From Melanopsichium pennsylvanicum (Eukaryota; Basidiomycota; Ustilaginomycetes; Ustilaginales): a DNA stretch of 64,000 nucleotides. Below, in pieces: positions 30,001 to 39,186 of the stretch. The stretch spans positions 124,001 through 188,000 of the forward strand of contig OAPG01000005.1 in NCBI GenBank assembly GCA_900208305.1, read 5' to 3'. Under the pieces are notes generated by a model. It saw only the letters and a program-made list of their open reading frames with translations. It was not told where the DNA came from and did no database searches. How positions within the stretch are numbered: position 1 is the stretch's first letter; each line of letters starts with the position of its first letter. The translations under genes and the position numbers were made by a program.

Positions 30001-33000
30001 TCATTTTGATCTCGTTGTTCTGTATCTCATCGTACACCGATTTGAGGTAGTCGTCGGGCAGACTCTTTCCGTCGTCGATGCCCGAATTGTTCTTCTTAAA
30101 GTCTTCAAACGTCATGCGGTGCTTGACCTGTGGATTGTGCGCATCGGTGTTCAGCATGATGACCGAGTATGCAAACACGTAGGCCGTGTCTGCGTTGGCG
30201 AACGCGTTCGGATTCCCGTGCACGAAGCGTTCGGCGAACTTGAGCATGTACCTATCGATCTTTTGCGATTCGCCGGGAAGACGGAAGGCCTGAAGAAAAC
30301 GACGTAGAGCATCGGTGAAACCGAGATTCTCAAAGTTCATCATGTCGACAAACGCGTGCATGATCGCATTGCTCTCGGGCGTACCTTCGCCAAGGAATTC
30401 GCCAATCTGAGCTTTGCTCAGCCCGTCCGCGTACAGGAGGAAGCGGGCGATATCCGAAGCTTCACGCGAGCGAACGAATCCGTTCTTGACCAGATCATCC
30501 ACACCGCGTTTGGGTTTGAAGTTGAACTTTTTGATGCCCTCGAGCAGGATCGTTTTGCGTTGCTTGGCGTTTTCGAAGCGACTGGGGTCGTCTTGAGGTT
30601 CAGGCGTCTGACCGCGCAAGATCTCGGAACCGGAGGCACCGATGCCAAGGTTGGCAGAAGGTGTGGTGGCAGGGCTCGAATGACTCTCCATGAGATTCTC
30701 GGAGTCCAGAGCGACTGTCTCGTTGCCGATTCGGATATCTTCGCTGGGACGAGGCGATCCAGTGCTGTCGCCAGGATGACCGCTCAGATACTGCCCTGCT
30801 GCTTCAGACGTTACCGAAGCGCGGCTGGACCAAACCACAAGCGAACGAAGTACCGAGCAAAGACAGTCGAGAGACTGCCTCTTCAATCGAGCCTCGACCG
30901 ATTGATTGGCAGACGAACTGGACATGATTGAATCCTGAGACGCCTCGCCCGCTGTGCTGAGACTTGGGGGAATAGCCGGTCCTTGTCCACTCGACCGTGG
31001 TAATGCTGCCCCCTGTCCCGCTGCACCTGCTGCCTCCTTTCCTTCCGCGGTCGCCGAAACGTGGGTCTGCGAGATCTTGGAGATCACGTTCATCAGCCTT
31101 TCATAGATGTTATCCAATGCGGTCCTGTCGCAGTCATAGTTGAGGTAGATCTCGACCAAGTTCTGCGGATCCTGACATAAGCGGATGAGTACTCCGAGCA
31201 AGATTGACTTTTGCTTGGCGGTGCTGGTGCGCATCTCCAAGATGGGCAAAAAGATCTCGTTCAACAGCACCTCGATTTCCTTCTTGAGTTTGGTCCTCAT
31301 GCCATCGAGAATGAGCCAAAAGATCTCACAGCTGATCTCAAAGACCTGATTGACGCTCGACACGGCATTCCTGCTAAGACTGAGGCAGAGATACTGTTTG
31401 ACGGCCTGAACGAACTGAGTCTGTTCCCCTGTGGTGGTGCTGTGGATGATGACGGAGGGATCGGTGAAGATGACCATGTGGGATTGAATGATGGTGAGGA
31501 TGAGGTGGAGCGAGAGAAGCTTGGATCGCATGGCGTGCGATTTGAGATCGCGCTCGGACTCGGCACCGAGGGGCTTCATGGTGAGCTTGCAGAGGGCGCG
31601 GAGGACGAGGAAGGCGTCTTTGACAAACAGTTCTGAGGTAGACATGTAGGCAAGCGCGCCAGCATTGTCGCGTTCGGAAGCGCCTTCGAAGGATTTGCGG
31701 TTCTCAAAGGTTTGGAGCGTGATCTTCTCACCTTCTCCGTTGGCGGTTGCGTCCGCGTCGTGCTGACCGTTCGCTTCGGTAGCTGCTTCTGCTCGCGGGT
31801 CACCGGTGCCATTGGTGACTTTCGATTGGGTAACATCAGCCATACTTGTACTTGCAGAAATCGCAGCTGAGCCGGGCACGCCGCTTCTGGGCACTCTAGC
31901 AAAGACGTGATGCACCATCTGCGTCAAGGTTCCCTGAGCGATAGCTTGGTTCGCCGGACTCTTGCTCATCAGAAAAATGTTGTACACCGTCCTGACCGCC
32001 TTGAGCAGGCTCGATTGATGCACATGCACCGTGGTGGATAACACGCTGGCCAACAATGCCTTGATGATCTGCAGGGCCACTTTGTCGTCCAAATTCTCCT
32101 GATAGCAATCGCAGACGGTCTCTGTCACTAGATCCGCCAATGTCTGTGGCGGCTGACCAGCAGCGATGATGGCACTTGCAACCTGTTGCGGGTCGTCCTC
32201 CGCGAAGAATGCGTACGAGACCAGCTTGCTGATGCAGTCCAACGAGGTGATGATGAGGTTATTGGAACGCGTTCTGCATGCGAGACGGAGGGGCTCAAAG
32301 ACTACACGTGGGTCGAGCACGGGCTGATCGTGGTCGGCGGAGGATGGGGTAGAAGCAGCAGCTGCTTTGACCATGTCGAGGGCGGTGTTGGCTGCTTCTT
32401 TGAGCTCCTTATCCTTTCTGGCCTCTTTGGAAGCGGCGAGCGTTTCGAGAGCAGAGATGACGAAGACAGCGCTGCCTTTGTTCAGACTCCTGAGACTGGA
32501 GCGAGAGTGAACAGTGGTGGCAGCTGTGGCTGTGGTGGAGACGGAGGAAGAGCGACGCGTTTTGGCCATGCTTGCCCTTGAACTCGGAGCTTCCAGAGGC
32601 GGCAGAGCTTGTTGAGCCGTATCGGATGCAGTAGTTTGTGTGGGTTGTTCTATGACTTGACGTTTGTTTTGCTCCGGTAACGATTGTTTTGCGGGAGGCT
32701 GTGGAGCTTCTGACGCTGCTGCTGCTGATGTGTCGCCCTCCGATTGTGCAGGAGCCATATCGTGAGGGTGTGATGGGACAGCAATGGGCTCTACTTTTGT
32801 TGGTAGGGTGGCTCCTGGCACGACATTATCCGAAGCCTCCGAGACTGTGATGCCGGGTACGCTTGAGGTGGCATGAGCAGCTTCCGTCGACTCTAGATGG
32901 GCGGTTAGAGTTTGCCCGGATGCAGGGGATTGTTCTTGGCTTTGTTCTTCTGACTCCGGTGCTGTATCTTGTGGAAGTTGTTTGATGTCATTGTGTTGGA

Positions 33001-33127
33001 CTTGATCGTGACTCTGATGCGAGTCGTGATGTGCTTGCTGTGCGGTAGGAGGATGATCGACTAGACTAGCGCCAGTCGGAAGATGAGGCTTAGCACTTGA
33101 CTGGGCATCAACCTCTTGGTGTGCCAT
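27032..33127 (-). CDS. SEC7: Sec7/BIG-type guanine nucleotide exchange factor for ARF GTPases
   Basis: The 2031-residue protein activates ARF GTPases at the trans-Golgi and so drives vesicle formation. The first 200 residues are low complexity (Gln/Ala/Pro/Ser). The DCB and HUS scaffold regions follow (about 220-800), with HUS text such as NQVFEISCEIFWLILDGMRT and YLNYDCD. The Sec7 catalytic domain is about 850-1040: KFNFKPKRGVDDLVKNG, the glutamic-finger loop GEFLGEGTPESN (about 910) and FAYSVIMLNTDAHNPQVK. Downstream HDS regions include YYNMGRIRLEWSNIWAILGE and the family's FSVLRSRSD. The overall order and length match yeast Sec7 and animal BIG1/2 rather than the shorter GBF/Gea type. Single exon, ATG at 33127. 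The 3' end shows the A/T-ending codon drift also seen in its convergent neighbour. Very confident on family; the ortholog assignment rests on domain order and size. Confidence 0.93.
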   Translation of the reverse strand: MAHQEVDAQSSAKPHLPTGASLVDHPPTAQQAHHDSHQSHDQVQHNDIKQLPQDTAPESEEQSQEQSPASGQTLTAHLESTEAAHATSSVPGITVSEASDNVVPGATLPTKVEPIAVPSHPHDMAPAQSEGDTSAAAASEAPQPPAKQSLPEQNKRQVIEQPTQTTASDTAQQALPPLEAPSSRASMAKTRRSSSVSTTATAATTVHSRSSLRSLNKGSAVFVISALETLAASKEARKDKELKEAANTALDMVKAAAASTPSSADHDQPVLDPRVVFEPLRLACRTRSNNLIITSLDCISKLVSYAFFAEDDPQQVASAIIAAGQPPQTLADLVTETVCDCYQENLDDKVALQIIKALLASVLSTTVHVHQSSLLKAVRTVYNIFLMSKSPANQAIAQGTLTQMVHHVFARVPRSGVPGSAAISASTSMADVTQSKVTNGTGDPRAEAATEANGQHDADATANGEGEKITLQTFENRKSFEGASERDNAGALAYMSTSELFVKDAFLVLRALCKLTMKPLGAESERDLKSHAMRSKLLSLHLILTIIQSHMVIFTDPSVIIHSTTTGEQTQFVQAVKQYLCLSLSRNAVSSVNQVFEISCEIFWLILDGMRTKLKKEIEVLLNEIFLPILEMRTSTAKQKSILLGVLIRLCQDPQNLVEIYLNYDCDRTALDNIYERLMNVISKISQTHVSATAEGKEAAGAAGQGAALPRSSGQGPAIPPSLSTAGEASQDSIMSSSSANQSVEARLKRQSLDCLCSVLRSLVVWSSRASVTSEAAGQYLSGHPGDSTGSPRPSEDIRIGNETVALDSENLMESHSSPATTPSANLGIGASGSEILRGQTPEPQDDPSRFENAKQRKTILLEGIKKFNFKPKRGVDDLVKNGFVRSREASDIARFLLYADGLSKAQIGEFLGEGTPESNAIMHAFVDMMNFENLGFTDALRRFLQAFRLPGESQKIDRYMLKFAERFVHGNPNAFANADTAYVFAYSVIMLNTDAHNPQVKHRMTFEDFKKNNSGIDDGKSLPDDYLKSVYDEIQNNEIKMKDEIQTPAPVEKSSGLANAIATVGRDLQREAYVLQSEGMANKTEALFRTMVRAQRRIGPQQRAAAEHFFSASHFEHVKPMFEVAWMPFLAGISSPLQESDDEEVVGKCLEGFRDAIKIVSLFGLELERNAFVTTLAKFTFLNNLGEMKSKNVEAIKTLLGVAHSEGNYLKGSWREVLTCVSQLERFQLISGGMDGRQLPEIGRRSTASSASSGAGRVRQASLPNSEVVQAGASSEVTVAADMVFSSTPTLSGTAIVDFVQALSDVSWEEIQSSGLTEHPRLFSLQKLVEISYYNMGRIRLEWSNIWAILGEHFNMVCCHPNVHVSAFGLDSLRQLAMRFLEKEELPHFKFQKDFLKPFEVTMQRNRSGEAKEMVLQCLEQMLQSRVGNIRSGWRTMFGVFGSAASAPSERVSAYAFDLVKQLNSKHLGAIIVNGSFADLCICATHFAKANKQRLSLQATELLRGLVASMLNAKECPIQEGGDPGPAASVPMTDDPMVRFWFPVLFAFHDIIMTGEDLEVRRVALDSLFSILKQYGSSFRPDFWDTVCQEILFPIFSVLRSRSDVSRFSSHEDMSVWLSTTLIQALRNLVDLWTFYFETLERLLPGLLDLLCACICQENDTLARIGTSCLQGLLEKNVRKLSEEKWALVADTFVQLFKTTTATQLFDPALRADGSNKNDASRTNNSDASPTGNALVPLSPAVEAAAEVGDGEGKEDSSESTVQTQRGVVVMSGAERRKAFKAIIVKCVLQLLLIETMHELLQNEEVYLTMPAAQLLRLTTVLEDSYTFSKRFNADKDLRVALWKVGFMKQLPNLLKQESSSAATLVHILVRMHGDLRGTHVELQLEVRKRLVPLGYEIVCGFLPLDPETQGRNIGAWSSVVAEIFTGICTFNDSTKMTQDEDEVGEGKVFTKHSAEFYALAVELLAKEPLPTDIADALRGFLYKVGVTRGMIDANKEEQRKRLISDGKEKERLLGERLRHVNSNGSSCDV

Positions 33128-33857
33128 GTTGATAGTGGTGCACTTTCAGATATCAAGTGAGCAATGACGTGAGCTGGTAATGGTGTTGAGAGTCAAAAAA
33201 GGCAAGTGTTGTCGGGATGATATGGACGAGAGTGTTGATCTTTTTGGAAAAACGGCAAACGGGCCGAAGAAGATTGAGAAAATGGGCAGCAGACGGTCAA
33301 TGCGCGACACTCAAAATTACCACGACCAGCAAAGTGTTGAATGTTTATTGGCTGTGTGCTGGTTTGACCGTGTGGGCTTTGTCTTGGCTGTGCCGACACG
33401 GTAGAGCAATCGAAGCACCATTCGTGATTGCATACAGTCATCCCGATTCACAGCACATGACAGCACTTGAATTATTGCTAACCACACGCGCACGTCCACG
33501 CAGCTCAAACCCGATCAAGTTCGCGCATCAGCATTGTCTCACACTTTTTTAAGCGTAACGTGGAAGCCGAGCTGCGTTTGGCAATTTTGTGGCAGTTTTG
33601 CATTTTCCGATTTCAACTTGAAATGAAATTGGTTATGATGAAGATCTAACATAATTCAATTATTATTTTGCTACCCCGTTATAACCCACACCAACAATAC
33701 TAACTAGCCTCTTGGAAAGCTTTTTCAAAGCTTGCAAGGATAAAGCTCATTTGATCAAGAAAGAAGCAGAGAGACAAATCAACATGGCGTATATATAAAT
33801 TACAACAATACAGACAATGACCTAAGTATTGAAAGTGTGGCCCGGTTTGAGACATGT
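33128..33857. promoter_or_regulatory. Spacer between SEC7 start and MOB1 stop
   Basis: Holds the SEC7 promoter and the MOB1 3' flank. An AT-rich part around 33640-33830 includes TATATATAAATT. Short + frames at 33180-33550 are unsupported. Confidence 0.5.
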
Positions 33858-34511
33858 TCAAGCCTCTCCTAGGATAGCCTCATTCAATTCGACTAGCGGT
33901 GCCAACTCCCTCGGTTCCACCAGTTTGAACTCTGTGATGAACAGCAGGAAATGTCTGTAGCTCGTGTTCAGATGTGCCTCGATACTCAGCGCGCACACTT
34001 GCGCAAAGTGGTGGTTGTAGATATGCGCATACACCCTAAACAACCTCCTCAAAATCGACTTGACCACTGCCCCAAAGTTGTTTGGGAACGGTACACCCAC
34101 TTTGCTCGGAAACAGCTCCTCATCATCCAATTGAGCTTGAACCCAATTCATCAAGCAGTCCACATATTCCGGTGCTGACATCTTGGTAGGCCTTCGGTAC
34201 AATGCAGAAGTTGCATCCTGCCAATGGTACTCGAACCGAGGGCCAGCGCACATAACGGGGCATTCGGTCGGAGTGCAGAATTCGGTGATGGTTCCGTACA
34301 GCATGTTGACGTGATTGAAAAAGTCAACCGTGTTGACCGCAAGCCATTCGTTCAAATCCTCACCCTCGGGCAGGATCACTGCTAGCCGAAGATTGCCGGA
34401 TCCAAGCGTGGCTTCAGCATAGCGTTTGAGTTGGTATTGTTTAGTTCCTTCAGGGATGTTGCGCTTGGGCTTGAAGGTGCGAGTTTTGGAAAGACCAAAG
34501 AAAGATGACAT
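33858..34511 (-). CDS. MOB1: Mob1 kinase activator
   Basis: Mob1 binds and activates NDR/LATS kinases (Dbf2 in yeast) in the mitotic exit/septation network and is required for cytokinesis. The start at ATG 34511 (MSSFFGLSKTRTFKPKRN) gives 217 residues, the normal length; the frame opens to 34580 only with a TTG. Visible family features are KQYQLKRYAEATLGSGNLR, EWLAVNTVDFFNHVNMLYG, the zinc-site cysteines in TECPVMCAGP, FEYHWQD, and the zinc histidines in YAHIYNHHF. The C-terminal YRHFLLFITEFKLVEPREL is also typical. Near full conservation makes identification certain. It shares strand with SEC7 and the downstream glycosyltransferase, without operon-like spacing. Confidence 0.97.
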   Translation of the reverse strand: MSSFFGLSKTRTFKPKRNIPEGTKQYQLKRYAEATLGSGNLRLAVILPEGEDLNEWLAVNTVDFFNHVNMLYGTITEFCTPTECPVMCAGPRFEYHWQDATSALYRRPTKMSAPEYVDCLMNWVQAQLDDEELFPSKVGVPFPNNFGAVVKSILRRLFRVYAHIYNHHFAQVCALSIEAHLNTSYRHFLLFITEFKLVEPRELAPLVELNEAILGEA

Positions 34512-35099
34512 TTTGAATGTGAAAGCTGGGATCGAGTGTTGGATTTGGTCGTGCAAGGATGTTTTGATTTTCGAATACAATAGGATTCGTTGAGATGGGT
34601 TTCAGCTTGGCGCCGATTTCAGAGTGAATAGTACGGGAGAGAAGATGACGAAACGGAGGCTACAGGAACCAGGATGGATGATGATGGATGATAATAATAA
34701 TAATGTAGCTGGCTTCAATGCTCGATAGGGGCGCTCTTGTGTTACTTTCGACATCGACTCAATGGAAAGTCACAAACGCGTGTTTTGACTCTGTCGACCC
34801 TGCAGCACCTTTTAAGTTGCCCTAAATCAACATTTTAAATTTAGATACAAATCCTATGCATGCATTTCAAATCAAATCCAACTCTACAGTAGTCTGGCCT
34901 TGACAACTCCAACATGAACCTGCAGCACCTGCGGCCTTCTTTCTTCGTCTCGACGGCGGGCTTTGGAGCGAGACAAAGGCACAGCCATAGACTCAGCAAA
35001 AGGTGTTGAATGAATCACACGAAATGAAATCTTATTCAAGGCAGCACTGATGCGATAAGAATTTAGACAAGCTTTAACGCGGAAGCCGCTTTCCTTCCA
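34512..35099. promoter_or_regulatory. MOB1 promoter and 3' flank of the glycosyltransferase gene
   Basis: No gene seen. Contains an ATG/ATA-type simple repeat (GATGATGGATGATAATAATAATAATG near 34677-34704). Confidence 0.5.
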
Positions 35100-36542
35100 C
35101 TACTTTTTGTTTCCTCGGGCGGTAGGGTTCCACTTTTCGAACTTGATAAACTCCCTAAAGTGGCAGAAGATCGACATGAAGCTAACAATGCTGTAGTAGA
35201 ACGGAGCAAGCAAGCCAAATGCAATGATACCCATGGGATGTGTAAAGTTGGACCTGTTCTTCAACGTAATGCAGATCGTGATGAACAAACAGATCAAATT
35301 CACGCCAAGAGCCCACATGGATACCGCAAATCCTCCAAAGTCATTAAACCAAGTTTTGAGCCCTTGATGCGGGAAGCTCAAGATCAACGAAGAGACCAGG
35401 ATGAAGAGAAGCTGAGTGTTGATGTAGAAGTAGACCTCTCTGTACACCAACAGCTGGAAGAGTCCGATTCTGCTTCTCCAACCGTTGTCGTCAGTGTACG
35501 CACCTCTCCTCACAGCTGGAAGCGCGTGTCTGAATGCGACCTGTGTCCATCCTTGAGCCCATCTCATACGTTGCTTGGTCAAAGCGGCCACGGTCTCTGG
35601 TGCGAGTTCATAAGACAACACCTCGAGACGGTACTCGATCCGCGCACCAGAGATGATGGCTCGCATGGAAGAATCAATATCTTCGGTAAGCATATGCTTC
35701 TGCATCCCGAGTGTCTTTAACAAACTCGCATTCCAGTGACCATTGGATCCACCAAAGAATCCGTACCCCTGCATCGCTGCTCGACCGCTATGCATGACAC
35801 CGTAAATCATGTCAAACTCAGCCGCAACCAACCTGGTCAACCAAGTCTCGTCGTAGTTGTAAACGCAACATCGACCTTGAATGATATCGATGCCTCCTTG
35901 CAGAAATCTCCTTGCAACCCATCGAAGCGCGTTGGGATCTGGATAGTGATCCGTGTCGTACAGCGTGATGATATCGCACTTGAAGTCGAGAGAGAGGTAA
36001 TAGTTGATGTTATCCGCCTTGCTGGTCGAGTTGGGAACTTTGATCACTCGCAATCTTGCATGCGCCTTTTCGAGTTGTCTCAATTCCGTCTCCACCGGTT
36101 CAATCGGCTTGGGCGTGTTGTAGACCAGATTGATCATGAGCTTATCAGCCGGATAGTTGATCTCCCTCAAAGCATAACGAACTTGGCGCATGATGATGTC
36201 TTGCTCATTAGGCAGATAAGCCACAAGCACGATATCAATACGCGGCCATTGTTTGCCATTTTCAGTCTCTCCCCATCCTTCTTTGGCTGCCTTACGAAAC
36301 GCTCGACGTGTCTTAACACTTGGTCGGATACTTTGCATAGCCTCGGTGGAGACCGAAAGCGCAGTCAAGGTCTGCAAGGCGAGATAAATGTAGAACAGAA
36401 CCTCTTGAAGAATCGGTGGAATGACAATGTAAAAGAAGAACGAAAAGACCGAGTAGGATAGGAGGAGAATGACGGGAGTCCAGCCATATATAAAGGCCGA
36501 AAGATTGCCAAGCGATCCGCCCATGGCGGTTAAAGAGCCCAT
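35100..36542 (-). CDS. Family 2 processive-type glycosyltransferase (cellulose/hyaluronan synthase-like)
   Basis: The 480-residue membrane protein starts at ATG 36542 (the frame opens upstream only with TTG). It has two N-terminal membrane segments (about 15-75), a cytosolic GT-A domain (about 95-340) and three or so C-terminal membrane segments. Catalytic marks are IDIVLVAYLPNEQDI, the SKADNIN loop, DTDHYPD (DxD-type, nucleotide sugar and metal), the acceptor-side TEDID and the QRMRWAQGW motif (QxxRW) of processive GT2 enzymes. Such enzymes extend a polysaccharide from UDP-sugar and pass it across the membrane. The layout resembles the fungal GT2 group reported as needed for hyphal growth on solid surfaces in plant-pathogenic ascomycetes; orthology is inference. 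The product polymer is unknown. It is divergent from the acyltransferase fusion gene across a 2.6 kb gap. Confidence 0.9.
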   Translation of the reverse strand: MGSLTAMGGSLGNLSAFIYGWTPVILLLSYSVFSFFFYIVIPPILQEVLFYIYLALQTLTALSVSTEAMQSIRPSVKTRRAFRKAAKEGWGETENGKQWPRIDIVLVAYLPNEQDIIMRQVRYALREINYPADKLMINLVYNTPKPIEPVETELRQLEKAHARLRVIKVPNSTSKADNINYYLSLDFKCDIITLYDTDHYPDPNALRWVARRFLQGGIDIIQGRCCVYNYDETWLTRLVAAEFDMIYGVMHSGRAAMQGYGFFGGSNGHWNASLLKTLGMQKHMLTEDIDSSMRAIISGARIEYRLEVLSYELAPETVAALTKQRMRWAQGWTQVAFRHALPAVRRGAYTDDNGWRSRIGLFQLLVYREVYFYINTQLLFILVSSLILSFPHQGLKTWFNDFGGFAVSMWALGVNLICLFITICITLKNRSNFTHPMGIIAFGLLAPFYYSIVSFMSIFCHFREFIKFEKWNPTARGNKK

Positions 36543-39186
36543 TGTGGAACAGGTCTGGGTATATGCAAGCAAGTGATGGCGAGATGCAATTGAATAATAG
36601 CGCTTGGAGTCGTTGTCTTGAAGATTGGGCGCTGCGGGGGTCGAATAAATCGGAAAAGGAATGTGGTATTGCTGTATGAGAGCAATGTCCGTTACAACGG
36701 AGGAGTGTTAATGGAGCTGATTAGATTAATGGTGTTGAGAAAAGACGGCAGAAGATGAATGCCAAAAGACTGGTTCCACGTCCGACTTGCAGTCTCAAGA
36801 GCTGCGGCAGGTGGAGCAAATGAAGAGGTTCGCGACGAACAGAGGACTGCAGCTACGAGGGTCAGGAGCAGCGTTTCTTGCATGAAATAGCAGCGTCTGA
36901 TAAGGTGAACAAGAGAGAGTTTGCATCCAAACAGGCAAGGCGGCTATGAAAGAGAGGCCAAACAAGCCTGCTGAACCCACATTTCACGATGCTCAAATCA
37001 AGCTCACGTCGAGCAAGAATTCGTGTGTGAGCGTGTCCAAGCTGCACAGATGGATGAGAGGAACACTACTACAGCACCGAATGTACGCAGAGAACAGGCC
37101 TTTCGAGCTGCAGTGTACGAATTCAGAGAGCATCACTGGACAGCTAAATCTAAACCTGATGCACACCGTGATTCGCATAGCATAGCGCAAACTTACAAAA
37201 AGCAGTGCAATTGCAAGCGGTCCAAGATTTCGCATCGCACAATTTATCGTCGAATGCTGTGAGTTTGCTATTCGTGCACCCTGGAAAAAGGCGGCAACTC
37301 CTAAGTCAAGCCGAGAAACAGACCGAGAATCAGAATTCATAAATCATGGTGTTGCCATACGGTATTTTGGCGTGTGGCAGCGCTAGGGAAGCAGCATATT
37401 CGGCATGAAACAGCCCGTTGCTAGGAGAGCAAATGAGGTGCGAGGCTGACTGTCTCTAGACAAGAGACAACAAACATGCTTGTTGTAGTTCGTGGGGCTA
37501 TTCTGTCTCACGAAGAAAAATACAGCGGTCAAGCGGTGACTACAAAAGACACCGTGCGGCGCCCACCTACGCCTTGTCTCTCCTGATACTGAAGAGCAGC
37601 GGCAAGCGAAGAAAGCCTTTCATGCGAGAGTGAGCATAGCAATGACCAATGTGTCTGTCTCGGAAATTCTCGGTCGTCGTCTCGAAAGCATGACACCCAG
37701 ATCCAGAAGTTGGTCTTCTGCCTTGCGTCAGTTCGGAGCTCTCGTCTGCGTGTGTGCAACGTTGGACGTTTGGCTCGACGCAAGAGGAGCTGCTGCCTTG
37801 AATTTTTGCGTACAGAATATTGCGAGCGTCACATTATTTCGTGCCGCGTCAACTTAAAAAATAAATAAATTAAGATGAAACTCAAAAATTTTATTTTCTT
37901 AATAAAGATATCTCGCAGTCGTTGACAGCCGAGACATAGATCCACACGCGCACCGCCATCGCCATCGCCTCTTCTAGCTGTCTCTCTTACAAACAATGCG
38001 ATTACACATGTGTCAAGGCTCATTGAGCGGTCGCTGTTGGACCTGTGCATCTTGGTACAATGTGACAGATCTGATCTGACCATGCTTACAAGCTGAAGGC
38101 ATGAAACAATTCACTGCATCTCCCCCGTTTTCGCTTAAATTTATATACATATATTTTTTCTAATCGTTCCTCTCCTTGAGGTGGTCTTGCTGCCAATTTG
38201 AGCCTGGTGTCACTGTGCGAATACCGGCTTGGAAGTGGGCGAGGGAGGTCGGTGGGACATCACATCTGGTTGCTGAAGCAAAAGCCTCTGCTTAGTTTCA
38301 CTCGCAAGTTCAGAATCCACACCGCATGTCGATAATCGACCTCAAAGAAGCCCTCGAAACCACGGTGCACTGTTCGAGAGCATGCCATCTGATCTTAAAA
38401 CTGTGCATGGCGTGCAGATGCCGTTTCCTGCTAACTTATTACGCGTGTCTGCTATCTTTGGCGCCGTTGCCGTCATTTTGCTGCACCCATCCTATGCAAC
38501 AAAGGGCATAGCCATATTCTGTGACTCCTGCCACGCTTCACCCTCTATGTATGCTCAACCCCCTCGAACTTTTTCCTCGTCCCCACTCTGCCCTTCCAAG
38601 AATCCTACTCTAACTTGATCCCAACCACTGCACATCAAGTGAGCACAAGTCTCGCAAACAGCTTCTCCTATTCAGAAACGTTCGGTCACCCGAGGAGTTC
38701 TTCAACTCGCTTTCTCCTGTGCTTGCCGGTCACCTTTTCCAGCTTGGTTCTCGCTCTCGTATCCCCGCCGCTCATCCTCGCTTCCGATCGGAGTGGGCGA
38801 CAACATCGAGGCTCGCCAGTCGATTCACATCAGCACTGCCAAAGTTTGCAAACCTTGAAGCAAACTTGATCTGCATGTACTTTCAACGTGCACAGCTATC
38901 ATCAGCTGCAATCCGCTGCCTCCTCCACTCTTTGCGACTAACATCCCTAGCCCTATCTTCTCTCAGCACGATCCTATCTTGATCGCCCTGTTTTTCCCAA
39001 CATCAACCGACTTTGCTCTTCAGATCTTTCCCATCCGTCACCTTTACCCCTCCCCAGAGTTCACAAGATCTTTCTAACGCATCCGGGTTACGAAATTCGA
39101 TCGTCTCTTTGCTTTGCTGTAGCAATATAGACTGCACCTATCGTTTTGTGACAACGCTCACCACGACTAGTCCGTCGCGATCCAAT
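36543..39186. promoter_or_regulatory. Long divergent intergenic region with no supported gene
   Basis: This 2.6 kb gap lies between the glycosyltransferase and acyltransferase-fusion genes. Short frames exist on both strands. One minus frame at 36692-36883 begins with a signal-peptide-like stretch, but it has no further support. From about 38300 the + strand becomes pyrimidine-rich, typical of a long 5' leader for the gene starting at 39187. CpG content is normal. I see no RNA gene or repeat of note. Confidence 0.5.

Noticed and set aside
36692..36883. 63-codon minus frame beginning with a signal-peptide-like stretch
   Set aside because: Only the first 20 residues look like a secretion signal; the rest has no cysteine pattern or repeat. 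Could be a small secreted protein, but the evidence is too thin.
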